DNA from: Sphingomonas brevis
Lineage (GTDB): Bacteria; Pseudomonadota; Alphaproteobacteria; Sphingomonadales; Sphingomonadaceae
Direction: 5' to 3'
Assembly (NCBI RefSeq): GCF_023516505.1
Contig: NZ_JAMGBB010000001.1
Span: 2,403,001-2,467,000 of the forward strand
Length of the DNA: 64,000 nucleotides
Below the pieces are notes generated by a model. That model made no database searches. It was not told the origin of the DNA and worked only from the letters and a program-made list of their open reading frames with translations. Below are positions 9,354 to 17,987 of this stretch, piece after piece; within the stretch, counting starts at the first letter, position 1; every line of letters starts with the position of its first letter. The position numbers were made by a program, and so were the translations under genes.

Positions 9354-9623
9354 TCAGTCTTGGGGCGGCGGGCAGGGCTCGTCGCGCTCCGCCGCCTTGC
9401 GGCAGGCTTTCTCACGCTCGCGTGCCTCGCGTCCGGCTTTCTCCTCGGCCTTGCGCAGCTCGCGGCCGCGTTTCTCGTCGGCCTCCGACTGGCTGGTGGT
9501 CGCGGCATCTACCCCCGCCGACACAGCCTTGACCGGCAGGGTGACTACGTCGACCGCCGTGCTGGCAATGGTGGTGCACCCGGCAAGGGCGAGCGGAAGA
9601 ACTAGCAAGATCGGCGCGCGCAT
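9354..9623 (-). CDS. Small lipoprotein of unknown function
   Basis: 89 residues with a lipoprotein signal: LLVLPLALAGC, with C16 as the lipidated cysteine. The stretch IASTAVDVVTLPVKAVSAGVDAA is followed by a highly charged helix rich in E, R and K (about 45-80), probably a coiled coil, with cysteines near the end (EKACRKAAERDEPCPP). I do not recognise a characterised family, though short lipoproteins of this design are frequent in sphingomonads. It lies 39 nt before the helicase stop on the same strand. Confidence 0.7.
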   Translation of the reverse strand: MRAPILLVLPLALAGCTTIASTAVDVVTLPVKAVSAGVDAATTSQSEADEKRGRELRKAEEKAGREAREREKACRKAAERDEPCPPPQD

Positions 9624-9662
9624 TTGCTCGCCCTACGATCCGGCAGGTTGAGGCCGAATGAA

Positions 9663-12071
9663 CTAATCGACCCGCATCGCCTCCTCGGCCAGCGCTTCGG
9701 CCTCGACCAGCAACGCTTCGTCGGCAGTCCCTTCCGGTGCTGCCTCGCGCCCGATGATCACCATCAGCGGCACCGCCATTGGCGTGATTCGGTCAACCTC
9801 GACATGGACCATGGTCGCGGCGGCGCGATCGACCAGCCGCACCAGGCGGCCGACCTCGGTCAGCCGGGTGCGCGCATCGTCCCAGGCAGCGCGAAGCAGC
9901 AGATGGTCGGGTTCGTATTTGCGGAGCACGTCATAGATGAGGTCGGTCGAGAAGCTGACCTGGCGCCCCGTCTTGCGCTTCCCCGGATGCTGCCGCTCGA
10001 CCAGGCCGCCGATCACCGCCACTTCGCGAAAGGCGTTCTTCAGGAGGAAGGAGCGTTCGACCCATTCGACGAATTCCCGCTCGAGGATGTCCGGGGAAAA
10101 AAGCGACTGGGGGTCGGTGACCGGCTCCAGCCCGTAACAGGCGAGGCCATAGTCGTTGGCGACAAAGCCGAGGGGCTTGAGGCCGGCATTTTCCATCCGC
10201 TTGGTGAGCAGCATGCCGAGGGACTGGTGCGCGTTCCAACCTTCGAAGCTGTATGCGACCATGTAATGGCGGCCCTCGTGCGGGAATGTCTCGACCAGCA
10301 GTTGATGCGGTTCCGGCAGGATCGAGCGTTCCGACTGGACCTCCAGCCATTCACGGACGTCGTCAGGAAAGCGATGCCAGTCGTTGCGGTCGGCAAGCAT
10401 CGCCCGGACCCGGTTGGCGAGGTGCGTCGACATCGACATGCGCTGGCCACCATAGGTGACGATCCGCGCCGATTTCTTCGACGCTTGGACGATGATGTCG
10501 GTGTCTTTGATCCGCTCGACCTCGAGGCTGAGGCCGGCGAAGAAGAAGCGATCTCCCGGTGCCAGGACCGAAGCGAAGCCCTCTTCGATCGTGCCGAGCC
10601 GTCGGCCGCCCTTGAAGCGGACATCCATCAACGGCTGCTCGACGATCACTCCGGCGTTCATCCGGTGCTGCTGCGCGACGGCAGGCTTGGCCAATCGCCA
10701 GCGGCCAGGGGTTTCTTCCACAATCCGGCGGAAACGGTCGTAGGCCTTCAAAGCATAGCCGCCGGTCGCATCGAAACTTAGGATTTCGCCGAAAGTCTCG
10801 TCCCTCAAGGCAGCATAGGGCGCGGCGGAACGGACCTCGGCCAACAGCTCGCGCTCGTCGAACGGACCGGCGCAGGCCATGGCCATGACGTGCTGGGCAA
10901 GGACATCGAGCGTGCCGGGGCGGAAACTGTCAGGATCGAGCTCGCCATCGTCGATCGCATCCAGCGCGGCGCGGGCCTCGAGATATTCGAAGCGGTTCCC
11001 GGGAACGATCAGGCCCTTGCTGGGCTCGTCGAGGCGGTGGTTGGCGCGGCCGATGCGCTGCAGCAGGCGCGAACTGCCCTTGGGCGCCCCCATCTGGATG
11101 ACCAGGTCGATGTCGCCCCAGTCGATGCCGAGATCGAGGCTGGCCGTGGCGACCAGTGCGCGAATCTTGCCGGCCGCCATTGCACCTTCGATCCGGCGGC
11201 GCGCCTCGACCGCCAGGCTGCCGTGATGGATGCCAATCGGCAGAGACTGGTCGTTGACCGACCACAGCTTCTGGAAAGTGAGCTCGGCGAGGCCGCGGGT
11301 GTTGCAAAAGATGAGCGTGGTGCGGTGCTGCTCGATCAGCTTCATCACATCGCGCACCGCATGATAGCCCGAATGGCCGGCCCAGGGGATGCGGTTCTCC
11401 GGGATCAGGATGGATAGGTCGGGCTCGGCGCCGGGATCGCCGATGACCAGGCGGACCAGATCCATGTCGGCATCGGGGGCGAGCCAGCTGCGGTAGGCAT
11501 CGGGATCGGCGACGGTCGCGCTGAGGCCGACCCGGCGGTGTGAGGGCGCTAGTGCCAGCAGGCGTGACAGCGACAGGGCAAGCAAATCTCCGCGCTTTTC
11601 ACGCGCGAAGGCGTGGATTTCGTCGACAACCACCGTCTTCAGGCTTTCGAACAGCAAGGCACTGTCGGGGTAGCTCAAAAGCAGGCTGAGGCTTTCAGGC
11701 GTGGTCAGCAGGATTTGCGGCGGGCGGACGCGCTGGCGGGCCTTGCGGTCCGAAGGCGTGTCGCCGGTGCGGGTCTCGACCCGTATGTCGAGCCCCATCT
11801 CCTCGATCGGGGCGAGGAGGTTACGCTGGACGTCGACCGCCAGCGCCTTCAGCGGCGAAATATAAAGGGTATGAAGGCCCTCGGCCGGATTCTCGATGAG
11901 GTCGACTATGGTCGGCAGGAAGCCGGCGAGAGTCTTGCCCGAGCCGGTCGCGGCGACCAGCAGCATATGCTGGCCCGAGCTGGCGGCGCCGAGCATTTCC
12001 AGCTGGTGGCGTCGCGGGATCCAGCCACGGTCCGCGAACCACTGCTCGACAATAAGGGGAAGGGCTCTCAC
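9663..12071 (-). CDS. Ligase-associated DNA damage response DEXH-box helicase (Lhr core type)
   Basis: 802-residue superfamily 2 helicase. Motif I is AATGSGKT, motif II VVDEIHAFA, motif III LSATV and motif VI QRIGRANHR. A long C-terminal region follows with KGGRRLGTIEEGF and YGGQRMSM, as in the Lhr core. Translation most likely begins at GTG 12071 (VRALPLIVEQWF); this fits family length, and ATG codons further upstream fall inside the divergent exonuclease gene. It would unwind or remodel nucleic acid together with the neighbouring exonuclease. The usual ligase gene between the two is absent. Confidence 0.92.
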   Translation of the reverse strand: MRALPLIVEQWFADRGWIPRRHQLEMLGAASSGQHMLLVAATGSGKTLAGFLPTIVDLIENPAEGLHTLYISPLKALAVDVQRNLLAPIEEMGLDIRVETRTGDTPSDRKARQRVRPPQILLTTPESLSLLLSYPDSALLFESLKTVVVDEIHAFAREKRGDLLALSLSRLLALAPSHRRVGLSATVADPDAYRSWLAPDADMDLVRLVIGDPGAEPDLSILIPENRIPWAGHSGYHAVRDVMKLIEQHRTTLIFCNTRGLAELTFQKLWSVNDQSLPIGIHHGSLAVEARRRIEGAMAAGKIRALVATASLDLGIDWGDIDLVIQMGAPKGSSRLLQRIGRANHRLDEPSKGLIVPGNRFEYLEARAALDAIDDGELDPDSFRPGTLDVLAQHVMAMACAGPFDERELLAEVRSAAPYAALRDETFGEILSFDATGGYALKAYDRFRRIVEETPGRWRLAKPAVAQQHRMNAGVIVEQPLMDVRFKGGRRLGTIEEGFASVLAPGDRFFFAGLSLEVERIKDTDIIVQASKKSARIVTYGGQRMSMSTHLANRVRAMLADRNDWHRFPDDVREWLEVQSERSILPEPHQLLVETFPHEGRHYMVAYSFEGWNAHQSLGMLLTKRMENAGLKPLGFVANDYGLACYGLEPVTDPQSLFSPDILEREFVEWVERSFLLKNAFREVAVIGGLVERQHPGKRKTGRQVSFSTDLIYDVLRKYEPDHLLLRAAWDDARTRLTEVGRLVRLVDRAAATMVHVEVDRITPMAVPLMVIIGREAAPEGTADEALLVEAEALAEEAMRVD

Positions 12072-12080
12072 ATCAGCGAT

Positions 12081-13079
12081 ATGGCGCGCCTTGGCAGTTG
12101 GATCGAGCCTTTTCCCGAAGGCATTTACGTCAAACCGGCGGACGCCTGGGTCGATCCCTCGCGGCCCAGGGACCGGTCGCTGGTTACGCATGGCCACGCC
12201 GACCATGCCCGCGGTGGACATGGCAAGGTGTGGGCGACGCCGGAGACGCTGGCGATCATGGAGGCGCGTTACGGCGACCAGCGCGGGGTTGGGGTGGGTT
12301 ATGGCGAGAAGGTGCGGATCGGCGACGTCGACGTCAGCTTCGTTCCCGCCGGCCATGTGCTGGGCTCCGCGCAAATCTTGCTCGAGCATCGTGGCGAGCG
12401 AGTCGTCGTCTCGGGCGATTACAAGCGCCGGAGCGACCCGACCTGCCCGCCGTTCGAAGTGACGCCATGCGATATCTTCATCAGCGAGGCGACGTTCGGC
12501 CTGCCGGTGTTTCGCCACCCCGATACGGGCAGCGAGATCGATCGGCTGCTCCATCGCCTCCGGGCCGAGCCGGGGCGCTGCGTCCTGGTCGGGGCCTATG
12601 CGTTGGGGAAAGCGCAGCGGGTGATCATGGAGCTGCGCAGGCGGGCCTTTCACGACCCGATCTATATCCACGGCGCGCTGGAGCGGCTGTGCCGGCTGTA
12701 TGAAGAGTTGGGCGTCCCGCTGGGCGAGCTTAGACTGGCTACTGGGGTGCCCAAGGCCGAGCTTCAGGACAAGATCATCCTCTGTCCCCCTGGCGCGCTC
12801 AACGACCGCTGGTCGCGCCGACTGCCCGACCCGATCACGGCGATGGCGTCAGGGTGGATGCGGATTCGCCAACGCGCGCGGCAGCGTAACGTCGAGCTGC
12901 CGCTGATCATCTCCGACCATGCCGACTGGGACGAGCTGACCCGGACCATCAGGGAAGTGGCGCCCAGGGAAGTGTGGATCACCCACGGCCGCGAGGATGC
13001 GCTGATGCATTGGTGCCAGCTGCACCAGATCAAGGCGCGCGAATTAAACCTGGTCGGTTACGAAGACGAGGACGATTGA
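12081..13079 (+). CDS. Ligase-associated DNA damage response exonuclease (MBL fold)
   Basis: 332-residue metallo-beta-lactamase/beta-CASP-like nuclease. THGHADHARGGH gives the HxHxDH metal site. Other ligands fall in PAGHVLGSAQ, VSGDYKRR and ISDHADW. The ATG at 12081 starts MARLGSWIEPFPEGIYVKPA, the normal start of this family (about 330 residues). Its start codon is only 9 bp from the GTG of the divergent helicase, so both must share regulatory DNA located inside each other's coding sequence. Confidence 0.92.
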   Translation: MARLGSWIEPFPEGIYVKPADAWVDPSRPRDRSLVTHGHADHARGGHGKVWATPETLAIMEARYGDQRGVGVGYGEKVRIGDVDVSFVPAGHVLGSAQILLEHRGERVVVSGDYKRRSDPTCPPFEVTPCDIFISEATFGLPVFRHPDTGSEIDRLLHRLRAEPGRCVLVGAYALGKAQRVIMELRRRAFHDPIYIHGALERLCRLYEELGVPLGELRLATGVPKAELQDKIILCPPGALNDRWSRRLPDPITAMASGWMRIRQRARQRNVELPLIISDHADWDELTRTIREVAPREVWITHGREDALMHWCQLHQIKARELNLVGYEDEDD

Positions 13080-13117
13080 CGCTGAGGCAGCCCGGGGGAC
13101 TGCCGGACAACAATCGC

Positions 13118-13699
13118 TTAGTTCGTTATTTTCGCAATGTGGCGCAGGGTCGACTGGGCGCGATCGCGATCGATTACCAGCGCGGCAATTTGCGTGACAA
13201 GATCGACCAGAACCAGGTCCCTGACGTTCGGCTCACGCGGCCCGCGGTGATACATGGCGAAGGTGCCGAGCACCTTGCGGCCCGAGGTCAGGATCGGGGT
13301 CGACCAGCAGGCACCCAGGCCATTTGCTTCGGCCAGCTCCCGGAAATCGGCCCACAGCGGGTCATTGGCGATATCGCTGACGAACACCGGTTCGGCGGTG
13401 TAGGCGGCCGTCCCGCAGGAGCCGACAGAGGGGCCGATCACGGCGCCGTCGATCGCCGCGCAATAGGCTTCCGGCAGGCTTGGCGCAGCGCCATGGCGAA
13501 GATGTATGCCGTCCTGGTCGAGCAACAGGATCGAGCCCAGCACTCCCGTCCGCGAGGTCGATTCGACAATGCCGATCAGCTCACCGAGCGTTTCCTCGAG
13601 GGGGCTGTCCGCCACCGCCAGTTCGAGCACTCGGCAGAGGCTCTCGGTGGGCACGCCCATCGCCGTATCGCCAGCATCTATCGAACGCAGGTCGGACAT
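13118..13699 (-). CDS. GAF domain protein
   Basis: 193 residues that are almost entirely one GAF domain. Core motifs are SILLLDQDGIHLRHGAAPSL, GPSVGSCGTAAYTAEPVFV and SDIANDPLWADF ... GLGACWSTPI. The SVGSCGTA segment is typical of GAF domains found in sensor kinases. There is no output domain, so it is a free-standing sensor or ligand-binding protein with unknown partner. It is convergent with the exonuclease and lies 42 nt downstream of the phosphomannomutase stop. Confidence 0.85.
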   Translation of the reverse strand: MSDLRSIDAGDTAMGVPTESLCRVLELAVADSPLEETLGELIGIVESTSRTGVLGSILLLDQDGIHLRHGAAPSLPEAYCAAIDGAVIGPSVGSCGTAAYTAEPVFVSDIANDPLWADFRELAEANGLGACWSTPILTSGRKVLGTFAMYHRGPREPNVRDLVLVDLVTQIAALVIDRDRAQSTLRHIAKITN

Positions 13700-13741
13700 G
13701 GACTCTCCATAGCGAATCCGCTGCCCCGCGTCACGAAATCG

Positions 13742-15121
13742 TCAATGGGCAGCCTCGACCGCGGTAATGCCGCTCTTCGTGAGCTGGTCGTTGACGGTCG
13801 CCATCAGCCGGTCGAGCCCGGCCTGGTCCTTGGCTTCGGCGCGGGCCACCAGCACATCTTGCGTGTTGGAAGCGCGCAGCAGCCACCAGCCATCAGCGGT
13901 GCTGACACGGACGCCGTCGGTAGAATTGACGTCGGCGCCCTCTGCAGCCAGGCGCCCGGCGACCTCATCGATGACCGCGAACTTGCGGCTCTCGTCGACC
14001 TGGAAGCGTAGCTCTGGAGTCGCCACCGACAAGGGCATTTCGGACTTGAGCTCGGTCAGCGACTTGCCGCTTTCCGATACCGCTCGGATCAGCCGCACCG
14101 CCGCGTACATCGCATCGTCGAAGCCGTACCATTGATGCTTGAAGAAAATGTGCCCGCTCATCTCGCCGGCGAGCGGCGCATCGGTTTCCTTCATCTTCGA
14201 CTTGATCAGGCTGTGCCCGGTTTTCCACATCAGGGGCTTGCCGCCCATGTCGGCGATGCGATCGAACAGGGTCTGGCTGGCCTTGACGTCGGCGATGATC
14301 GTCGCGCCGGGCAGGTCCTTCAGCACCGGGCCGGCAAGGATGATCAGCAGCTGGTCGCCCCAGATCACCCGGCCCTTGCTATCGACTGCGCCGATGCGGT
14401 CGGCATCGCCGTCAAAGGCAACGCCGAAGTCGAGGTCATGGTCCGCAACCAGCTTCTTCAGATCGGCAAGATTGGCTTCGACGGTCGGGTCGGGATGGTG
14501 GTTGGGGAAGCGGCCGTCGACGTCGGTGTAGAGGGTGAAATGCTCGCCCGGCAGGCGCCGCACCAGCTTCTCGAGGATCGGGCCGGCAGCGCCGTTCCCG
14601 GCGTCCCAGCCGATCCGGTAGGCCTTGCCGTCAAAATCTTTGACCAAGGCATCGACATATGCATCGACGATGTCGGTCTCGGTCACTTCGCCGCGGCCTT
14701 CGCTCCAGTCACCCTCGGCTGCGCGGCGGCCGAGGTCCTGGATCTCCGCGCCGAAAACCGAGCGACCGTTCAGAAGCATCTTGAAGCCGTTGTAATCGGC
14801 CGGATTGTGGCTGCCGGTGACCTGGACGCCGCCGTCGACGTCGAGAGTCGAGACGGCGAAGTAAAGCATCGGGGACGGACCCATGCCAACCCGCACGACG
14901 TCTAGGCCACCCTCGGTCAGGCCGCGAACCAGTGCCTGTTCCATTTCCGGCGAATGGGTGCGGCCGTCACGACCCACCGCGACACGAGTCGCCCCCTCGG
15001 ATGTCGCCAGGGCGGCGTAGCTGCGGCCCAGCGCATAGGCATCGTCGGCGCTTAGGGTCTGCCCGACGATACCCCTTACGTCATATTCGCGCAGGATGGT
15101 GCGATTGAAAATATAAGTCAT
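13742..15121 (-). CDS. Phosphomannomutase/phosphoglucomutase
   Basis: 459-residue alpha-D-phosphohexomutase. TGSHNPADYNGFK contains the phosphoserine (S104), FDGDADRIG the magnesium site, GEMSGHIFF the sugar loop and RASNTQ the phosphate loop. It interconverts mannose-6- and mannose-1-phosphate or the glucose forms, feeding cell-envelope sugar nucleotides. The ATG at 15121 is chosen because upstream in-frame sequence is only translation of a palindromic repeat. Which sugar is preferred cannot be read from the sequence. Confidence 0.93.
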   Translation of the reverse strand: MTYIFNRTILREYDVRGIVGQTLSADDAYALGRSYAALATSEGATRVAVGRDGRTHSPEMEQALVRGLTEGGLDVVRVGMGPSPMLYFAVSTLDVDGGVQVTGSHNPADYNGFKMLLNGRSVFGAEIQDLGRRAAEGDWSEGRGEVTETDIVDAYVDALVKDFDGKAYRIGWDAGNGAAGPILEKLVRRLPGEHFTLYTDVDGRFPNHHPDPTVEANLADLKKLVADHDLDFGVAFDGDADRIGAVDSKGRVIWGDQLLIILAGPVLKDLPGATIIADVKASQTLFDRIADMGGKPLMWKTGHSLIKSKMKETDAPLAGEMSGHIFFKHQWYGFDDAMYAAVRLIRAVSESGKSLTELKSEMPLSVATPELRFQVDESRKFAVIDEVAGRLAAEGADVNSTDGVRVSTADGWWLLRASNTQDVLVARAEAKDQAGLDRLMATVNDQLTKSGITAVEAAH

Positions 15122-15148
15122 TTTGCCCGCTTGTCGTTTCTCGGGAAT

Positions 15149-15226
15149 CGTCTTTGCGAGGAACGCAGTGACGAAGCAATCCAGTCCGCGCAAAGCTGGA
15201 TTGCTTCGCTATGCTCGCAATGACGG
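15149..15226. repeat. Dispersed palindromic repeat (CGTCATTGCGAG family), copy 2
   Basis: Arms CGTCTTTGCGAGGAACGCAG and GCTATGCTCGCAATGACG enclose GACGAAGCAATCCAG ... CTGGATTGCTTCG. It lies between the mipZ stop and the phosphomannomutase start on the minus strand, just upstream of that start codon, so it is probably transcribed as part of the leader. Confidence 0.85.
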
Positions 15227-15243
15227 AAAGCGGCGGCGGTTCC

Positions 15244-16035
15244 CTAGCCGGCGGCCGCGACCTTCACTTCATCCTCGCCAGGGATGGCGAGACCGGCGAT
15301 CATTTCGCGCAGTTCCTGGCGGGCGGCGATATGACCGAGGCCAACTTCGCCGAGTTCGCCAAGGTCAAGCAAGGTCAGGCCCTTGGGGAACAGTTCGCGA
15401 TAGATGACGCGTTCGCCGAGGCCGGGAATAACCCGGTAGCCGACGCGGCGGGCCAGCTCATCGAGAGCGGCTCCGACCCGCTGAAGGTTGTGCGAACTAA
15501 TGTGCTGGAGGCGATTCCTCAGGACCACCCAATCGACACTTTTGCCGGTTTCCTTGGCGCGCTGGGTGCGGCTGTTCCAGATCAGCTCGGCGTAGAAGCT
15601 TGGCTTGGTCACCTTGAAATTTTCGGGATGGACCTGGCCGATCAGGTCAAGGTCGACGAAACTGTCGTTCATTGGCGAGACCAGCGTATCCGCCTTGAGA
15701 ATGACGGCGCGGGCAATGGGATCGTCGCGGCCCGGCGTATCGACCACCAGAACGTCGGCCTGCTCGGAGAGGCGCGAGATTGCGGCATCGAGTCCGGTTT
15801 CGCTTTGGTCCTCCAGCACTTCATAGGCGGCAAAAGGCAATTTCCTGTCGAGCCGGCGCATCGTGGCGTCGCGATTTTCAAGGTAGCGGGTCATGGTCCG
15901 CTGGCGCTGGTCGAGATCGAGCGCGCCGACCCGGTGGCCGGACGCTGCCAGCGCAATGGCGGTGTGGACCGCGGTCGTCGATTTGCCGGTGCCGCCCTTT
16001 TCATTGGCGAAAACGATGAAGTGCGGCTGGCCCAT
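15244..16035 (-). CDS. mipZ: Division-plane positioning ATPase MipZ
   Basis: 263-residue ParA/MinD-type P-loop ATPase. The deviant Walker A is NEKGGTGKST (11-20), followed by LDLDQRQRT and VVDTPGRDD. The LDQRQRTMTRYLENR and LIWNSRTQR segments match MipZ, which forms a gradient from the ParB-bound origin and blocks FtsZ assembly near the poles in Caulobacter. The gene is divergent from panC with 82 bp between the start codons. parB is not in this window. General ParA proteins differ in the linker regions, so the MipZ call is fairly firm. Confidence 0.9.
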   Translation of the reverse strand: MGQPHFIVFANEKGGTGKSTTAVHTAIALAASGHRVGALDLDQRQRTMTRYLENRDATMRRLDRKLPFAAYEVLEDQSETGLDAAISRLSEQADVLVVDTPGRDDPIARAVILKADTLVSPMNDSFVDLDLIGQVHPENFKVTKPSFYAELIWNSRTQRAKETGKSVDWVVLRNRLQHISSHNLQRVGAALDELARRVGYRVIPGLGERVIYRELFPKGLTLLDLGELGEVGLGHIAARQELREMIAGLAIPGEDEVKVAAAG

Positions 16036-16117
16036 GGCCTGCTATTCCCCTTGTGAATCCCACAACCGTCCGAATAAGGACAGCCCCCGCCATAGAGATA
16101 TCGAAGGCCGGAATCGC

Positions 16118-16969
16118 ATGCAAATCATTAGAAGGTTAAGCGATTTGTTCCCGGCCCTCTCCCCTTCGAGGGAAGCTGGTGAAAAATTGGCATTGGTGCC
16201 GACGATGGGCGCGCTGCACGCCGGACACCTGGCTTTAGTCGCTGCGGCGAAGTCTCGCGCGGACCGGGTGATCGCGACGATCTTCGTCAATCCGCTGCAG
16301 TTCAACGACCCCAATGATCTCGCACGCTATCCGCGGCGTGAAGAAGAGGATGCGGCCAAGCTGGAGGCGGCGGGGTGCGACCTGCTGTGGATGCCGACGC
16401 CCGACCAGCTTTATCCCGAGGGCTTCGCGACCACGGTCAGCGTGGCCGGGATCAGCGGGCGCTGGGAAGGCGAGCATCGGCCGGGCCATTTCGATGGCGT
16501 CGCCACCGTGGTCAGCAAGCTGTTCATAGCTACCATGCCCAATGTCGCGATTTTCGGCGAGAAGGACTGGCAGCAGCTGGCCGTGATCCGGCGGATGAAT
16601 GCCGACCTTGGCCTGCCGATAGAGGTCATCGGCCACCCGACCATCCGCGAGCAAGACGGGCTGGCAATGTCGTCGCGCAACGCGCTGCTGAACGCGGATG
16701 ATCGCGCCAAAGCGCCGGCGATGTTTCAACTGTTGCGGGAACTGGCTGCCGCCATTGCCGGCGGCGACGAACCGGCAGCGGCGATCGAACGGACGATCGC
16801 CCGGCTTGTAGAGGCCGGGTTCGGGCCGGTCGATTATGTCGCCTATGTCGACGGAGACAGCCTCGAACCGCTTGACCGCTACCGGCAAAATGGCCGGCTG
16901 ATTGCCGCCGCATTCCTCGGAAATGTCCGACTGATCGACAATGTCAGTGTCATTTCGGACACAGTCTGA
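16118..16969 (+). CDS. panC: Pantoate--beta-alanine ligase
   Basis: 283-residue pantothenate synthetase for vitamin B5 and CoA synthesis. It has PTMGALHAGHLALV (the HIGH-like nucleotide motif), IFVNPLQFNDPNDLARYPR, FGEKDWQQL and AMSSRNALL. I start it at ATG 16118 (MQIIRRLSDL); in-frame sequence further upstream overlaps mipZ and is unrelated. It is monocistronic here, divergent from mipZ. Confidence 0.96.
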   Translation: MQIIRRLSDLFPALSPSREAGEKLALVPTMGALHAGHLALVAAAKSRADRVIATIFVNPLQFNDPNDLARYPRREEEDAAKLEAAGCDLLWMPTPDQLYPEGFATTVSVAGISGRWEGEHRPGHFDGVATVVSKLFIATMPNVAIFGEKDWQQLAVIRRMNADLGLPIEVIGHPTIREQDGLAMSSRNALLNADDRAKAPAMFQLLRELAAAIAGGDEPAAAIERTIARLVEAGFGPVDYVAYVDGDSLEPLDRYRQNGRLIAAAFLGNVRLIDNVSVISDTV

Positions 16970-17052
16970 CCGACAGGGTCACCGCGCCGTTAACCATTTA
17001 TTTGTCCCTTGGGCGCGAATTTCGCTTCCAGACGAGAAACAGGGGACGTTTC

Positions 17053-17355
17053 ATGGCGATCAGTCAGAAGAGTGCCGACTTCTTCCTCCGCAGCCGGATG
17101 GCCGACGCGGAGGCCGGAAGCGTAGAGGCGCTTTACGAACTAGGGGTCACATTTTCGACCGGCCGCGGCGGAATCGCCGTTGACCTGATCGAAGCGCATA
17201 AATGGTTCAATCTTGCCGCTCTGTCCGGCGATACCCGCAGCCAGGCCTGCCGGGCCGAAATCTCGATCGAGATGACGGCGCGCGAAATTGCCGAGGCGCA
17301 GCGCCAGGCTCGTGCCTGGCTTGGCCATAGCGGCCAACAACGCCACGCGGCCTAA
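17053..17355 (+). CDS. Small SEL1/TPR-like repeat protein
   Basis: 100 residues. ADAEAGSVEALYELGVTFSTG followed by DLIEAHKWFNLAALSGD forms one to two SEL1-type helix pairs; a charged helix with EIAEAQRQARAWL follows. No signal peptide is seen, so it is probably cytosolic. The ATG at 17053 follows AGGGGAC. The upstream gap holds GTTAACCAT at 16989-16997, which resembles a CtrA half-site. Partner unknown. Confidence 0.75.
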   Translation: MAISQKSADFFLRSRMADAEAGSVEALYELGVTFSTGRGGIAVDLIEAHKWFNLAALSGDTRSQACRAEISIEMTAREIAEAQRQARAWLGHSGQQRHAA

Positions 17356-17408
17356 GCTGAGCCGGAGACCCGGCACGCTTCATGCGGGCCGGATCCCGGG
17401 CGCAATTC

Positions 17409-17933
17409 TCAGCGGATAATCACCGTCACGGCGCGGCGGTTCTGCGCCCAGGCTTCTTCGTTCGAACCGGTCGCCACCGGGCGCTCCTTGCCCCAGCTCG
17501 TCACCACCAGCCGCGACGTCGGCACTCCCTGCGCCACGAGAAAGTCACGAACCGCATTGGCGCGGCGCTCGCCCAGCGCCTGATTATATTCGCGGGTGCC
17601 GCGCTCGTCGCAGTGGCCCTCGATCGAAGCGCGGACATTGGGCGTCGCAAGCATCCAGCGAGCCTGCGCGGCGAGTGTCGTCTGGGTCGCCTGGTCGAGC
17701 GAATATTCGTCAGTCCCGAAATAGACCGTGTCCGACCCCGCCTTGGCGACCAGGTCGGCCTGGAGCGCCGGTAGCTCGACCACTTCCAGGCTGTTGGGAT
17801 CGGTCGAGTTGGGATCGGTCTGGGTTACCGGCGGCTGGGTAACGTCCGCGGGCGGCGGAGTGCGCTTGGCACAACCGCCGATGGCCAGGGCCAGCGCGGT
17901 CATGCTGATCAATACGGTCTTGTTCATATCCAC
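17409..17933 (-). CDS. pal: Peptidoglycan-associated lipoprotein Pal
   Basis: 174-residue outer-membrane lipoprotein. The lipobox is LALAIGGC. A Pro/Asp-rich linker follows, then an OmpA-like peptidoglycan-binding domain (about 65-174) with YSLDQATQ, EGHCDERGTREYNQALGERR and RANAVRDFL. It anchors the outer membrane to the wall and binds TolB. Last gene of ybgC-tolQ-tolR-tolA-tolB-pal, 54 nt after tolB. Confidence 0.96.
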   Translation of the reverse strand: MDMNKTVLISMTALALAIGGCAKRTPPPADVTQPPVTQTDPNSTDPNSLEVVELPALQADLVAKAGSDTVYFGTDEYSLDQATQTTLAAQARWMLATPNVRASIEGHCDERGTREYNQALGERRANAVRDFLVAQGVPTSRLVVTSWGKERPVATGSNEEAWAQNRRAVTVIIR

Positions 17934-17987
17934 TCCTTGGGTTTCCTGTTCAGGATAAAGGTCGAAATGCGGGTAAGTTGCGCGATG

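Noticed and set aside
9624-10781. 385-residue plus-strand frame antisense to the helicase
   Set aside because: No recognisable domain; the helicase motifs lie on the other strand.
12072-12671. N-terminal extension of the helicase frame by 200 codons
   Set aside because: The extension is antisense to the exonuclease gene and lacks similarity to Lhr-type proteins.
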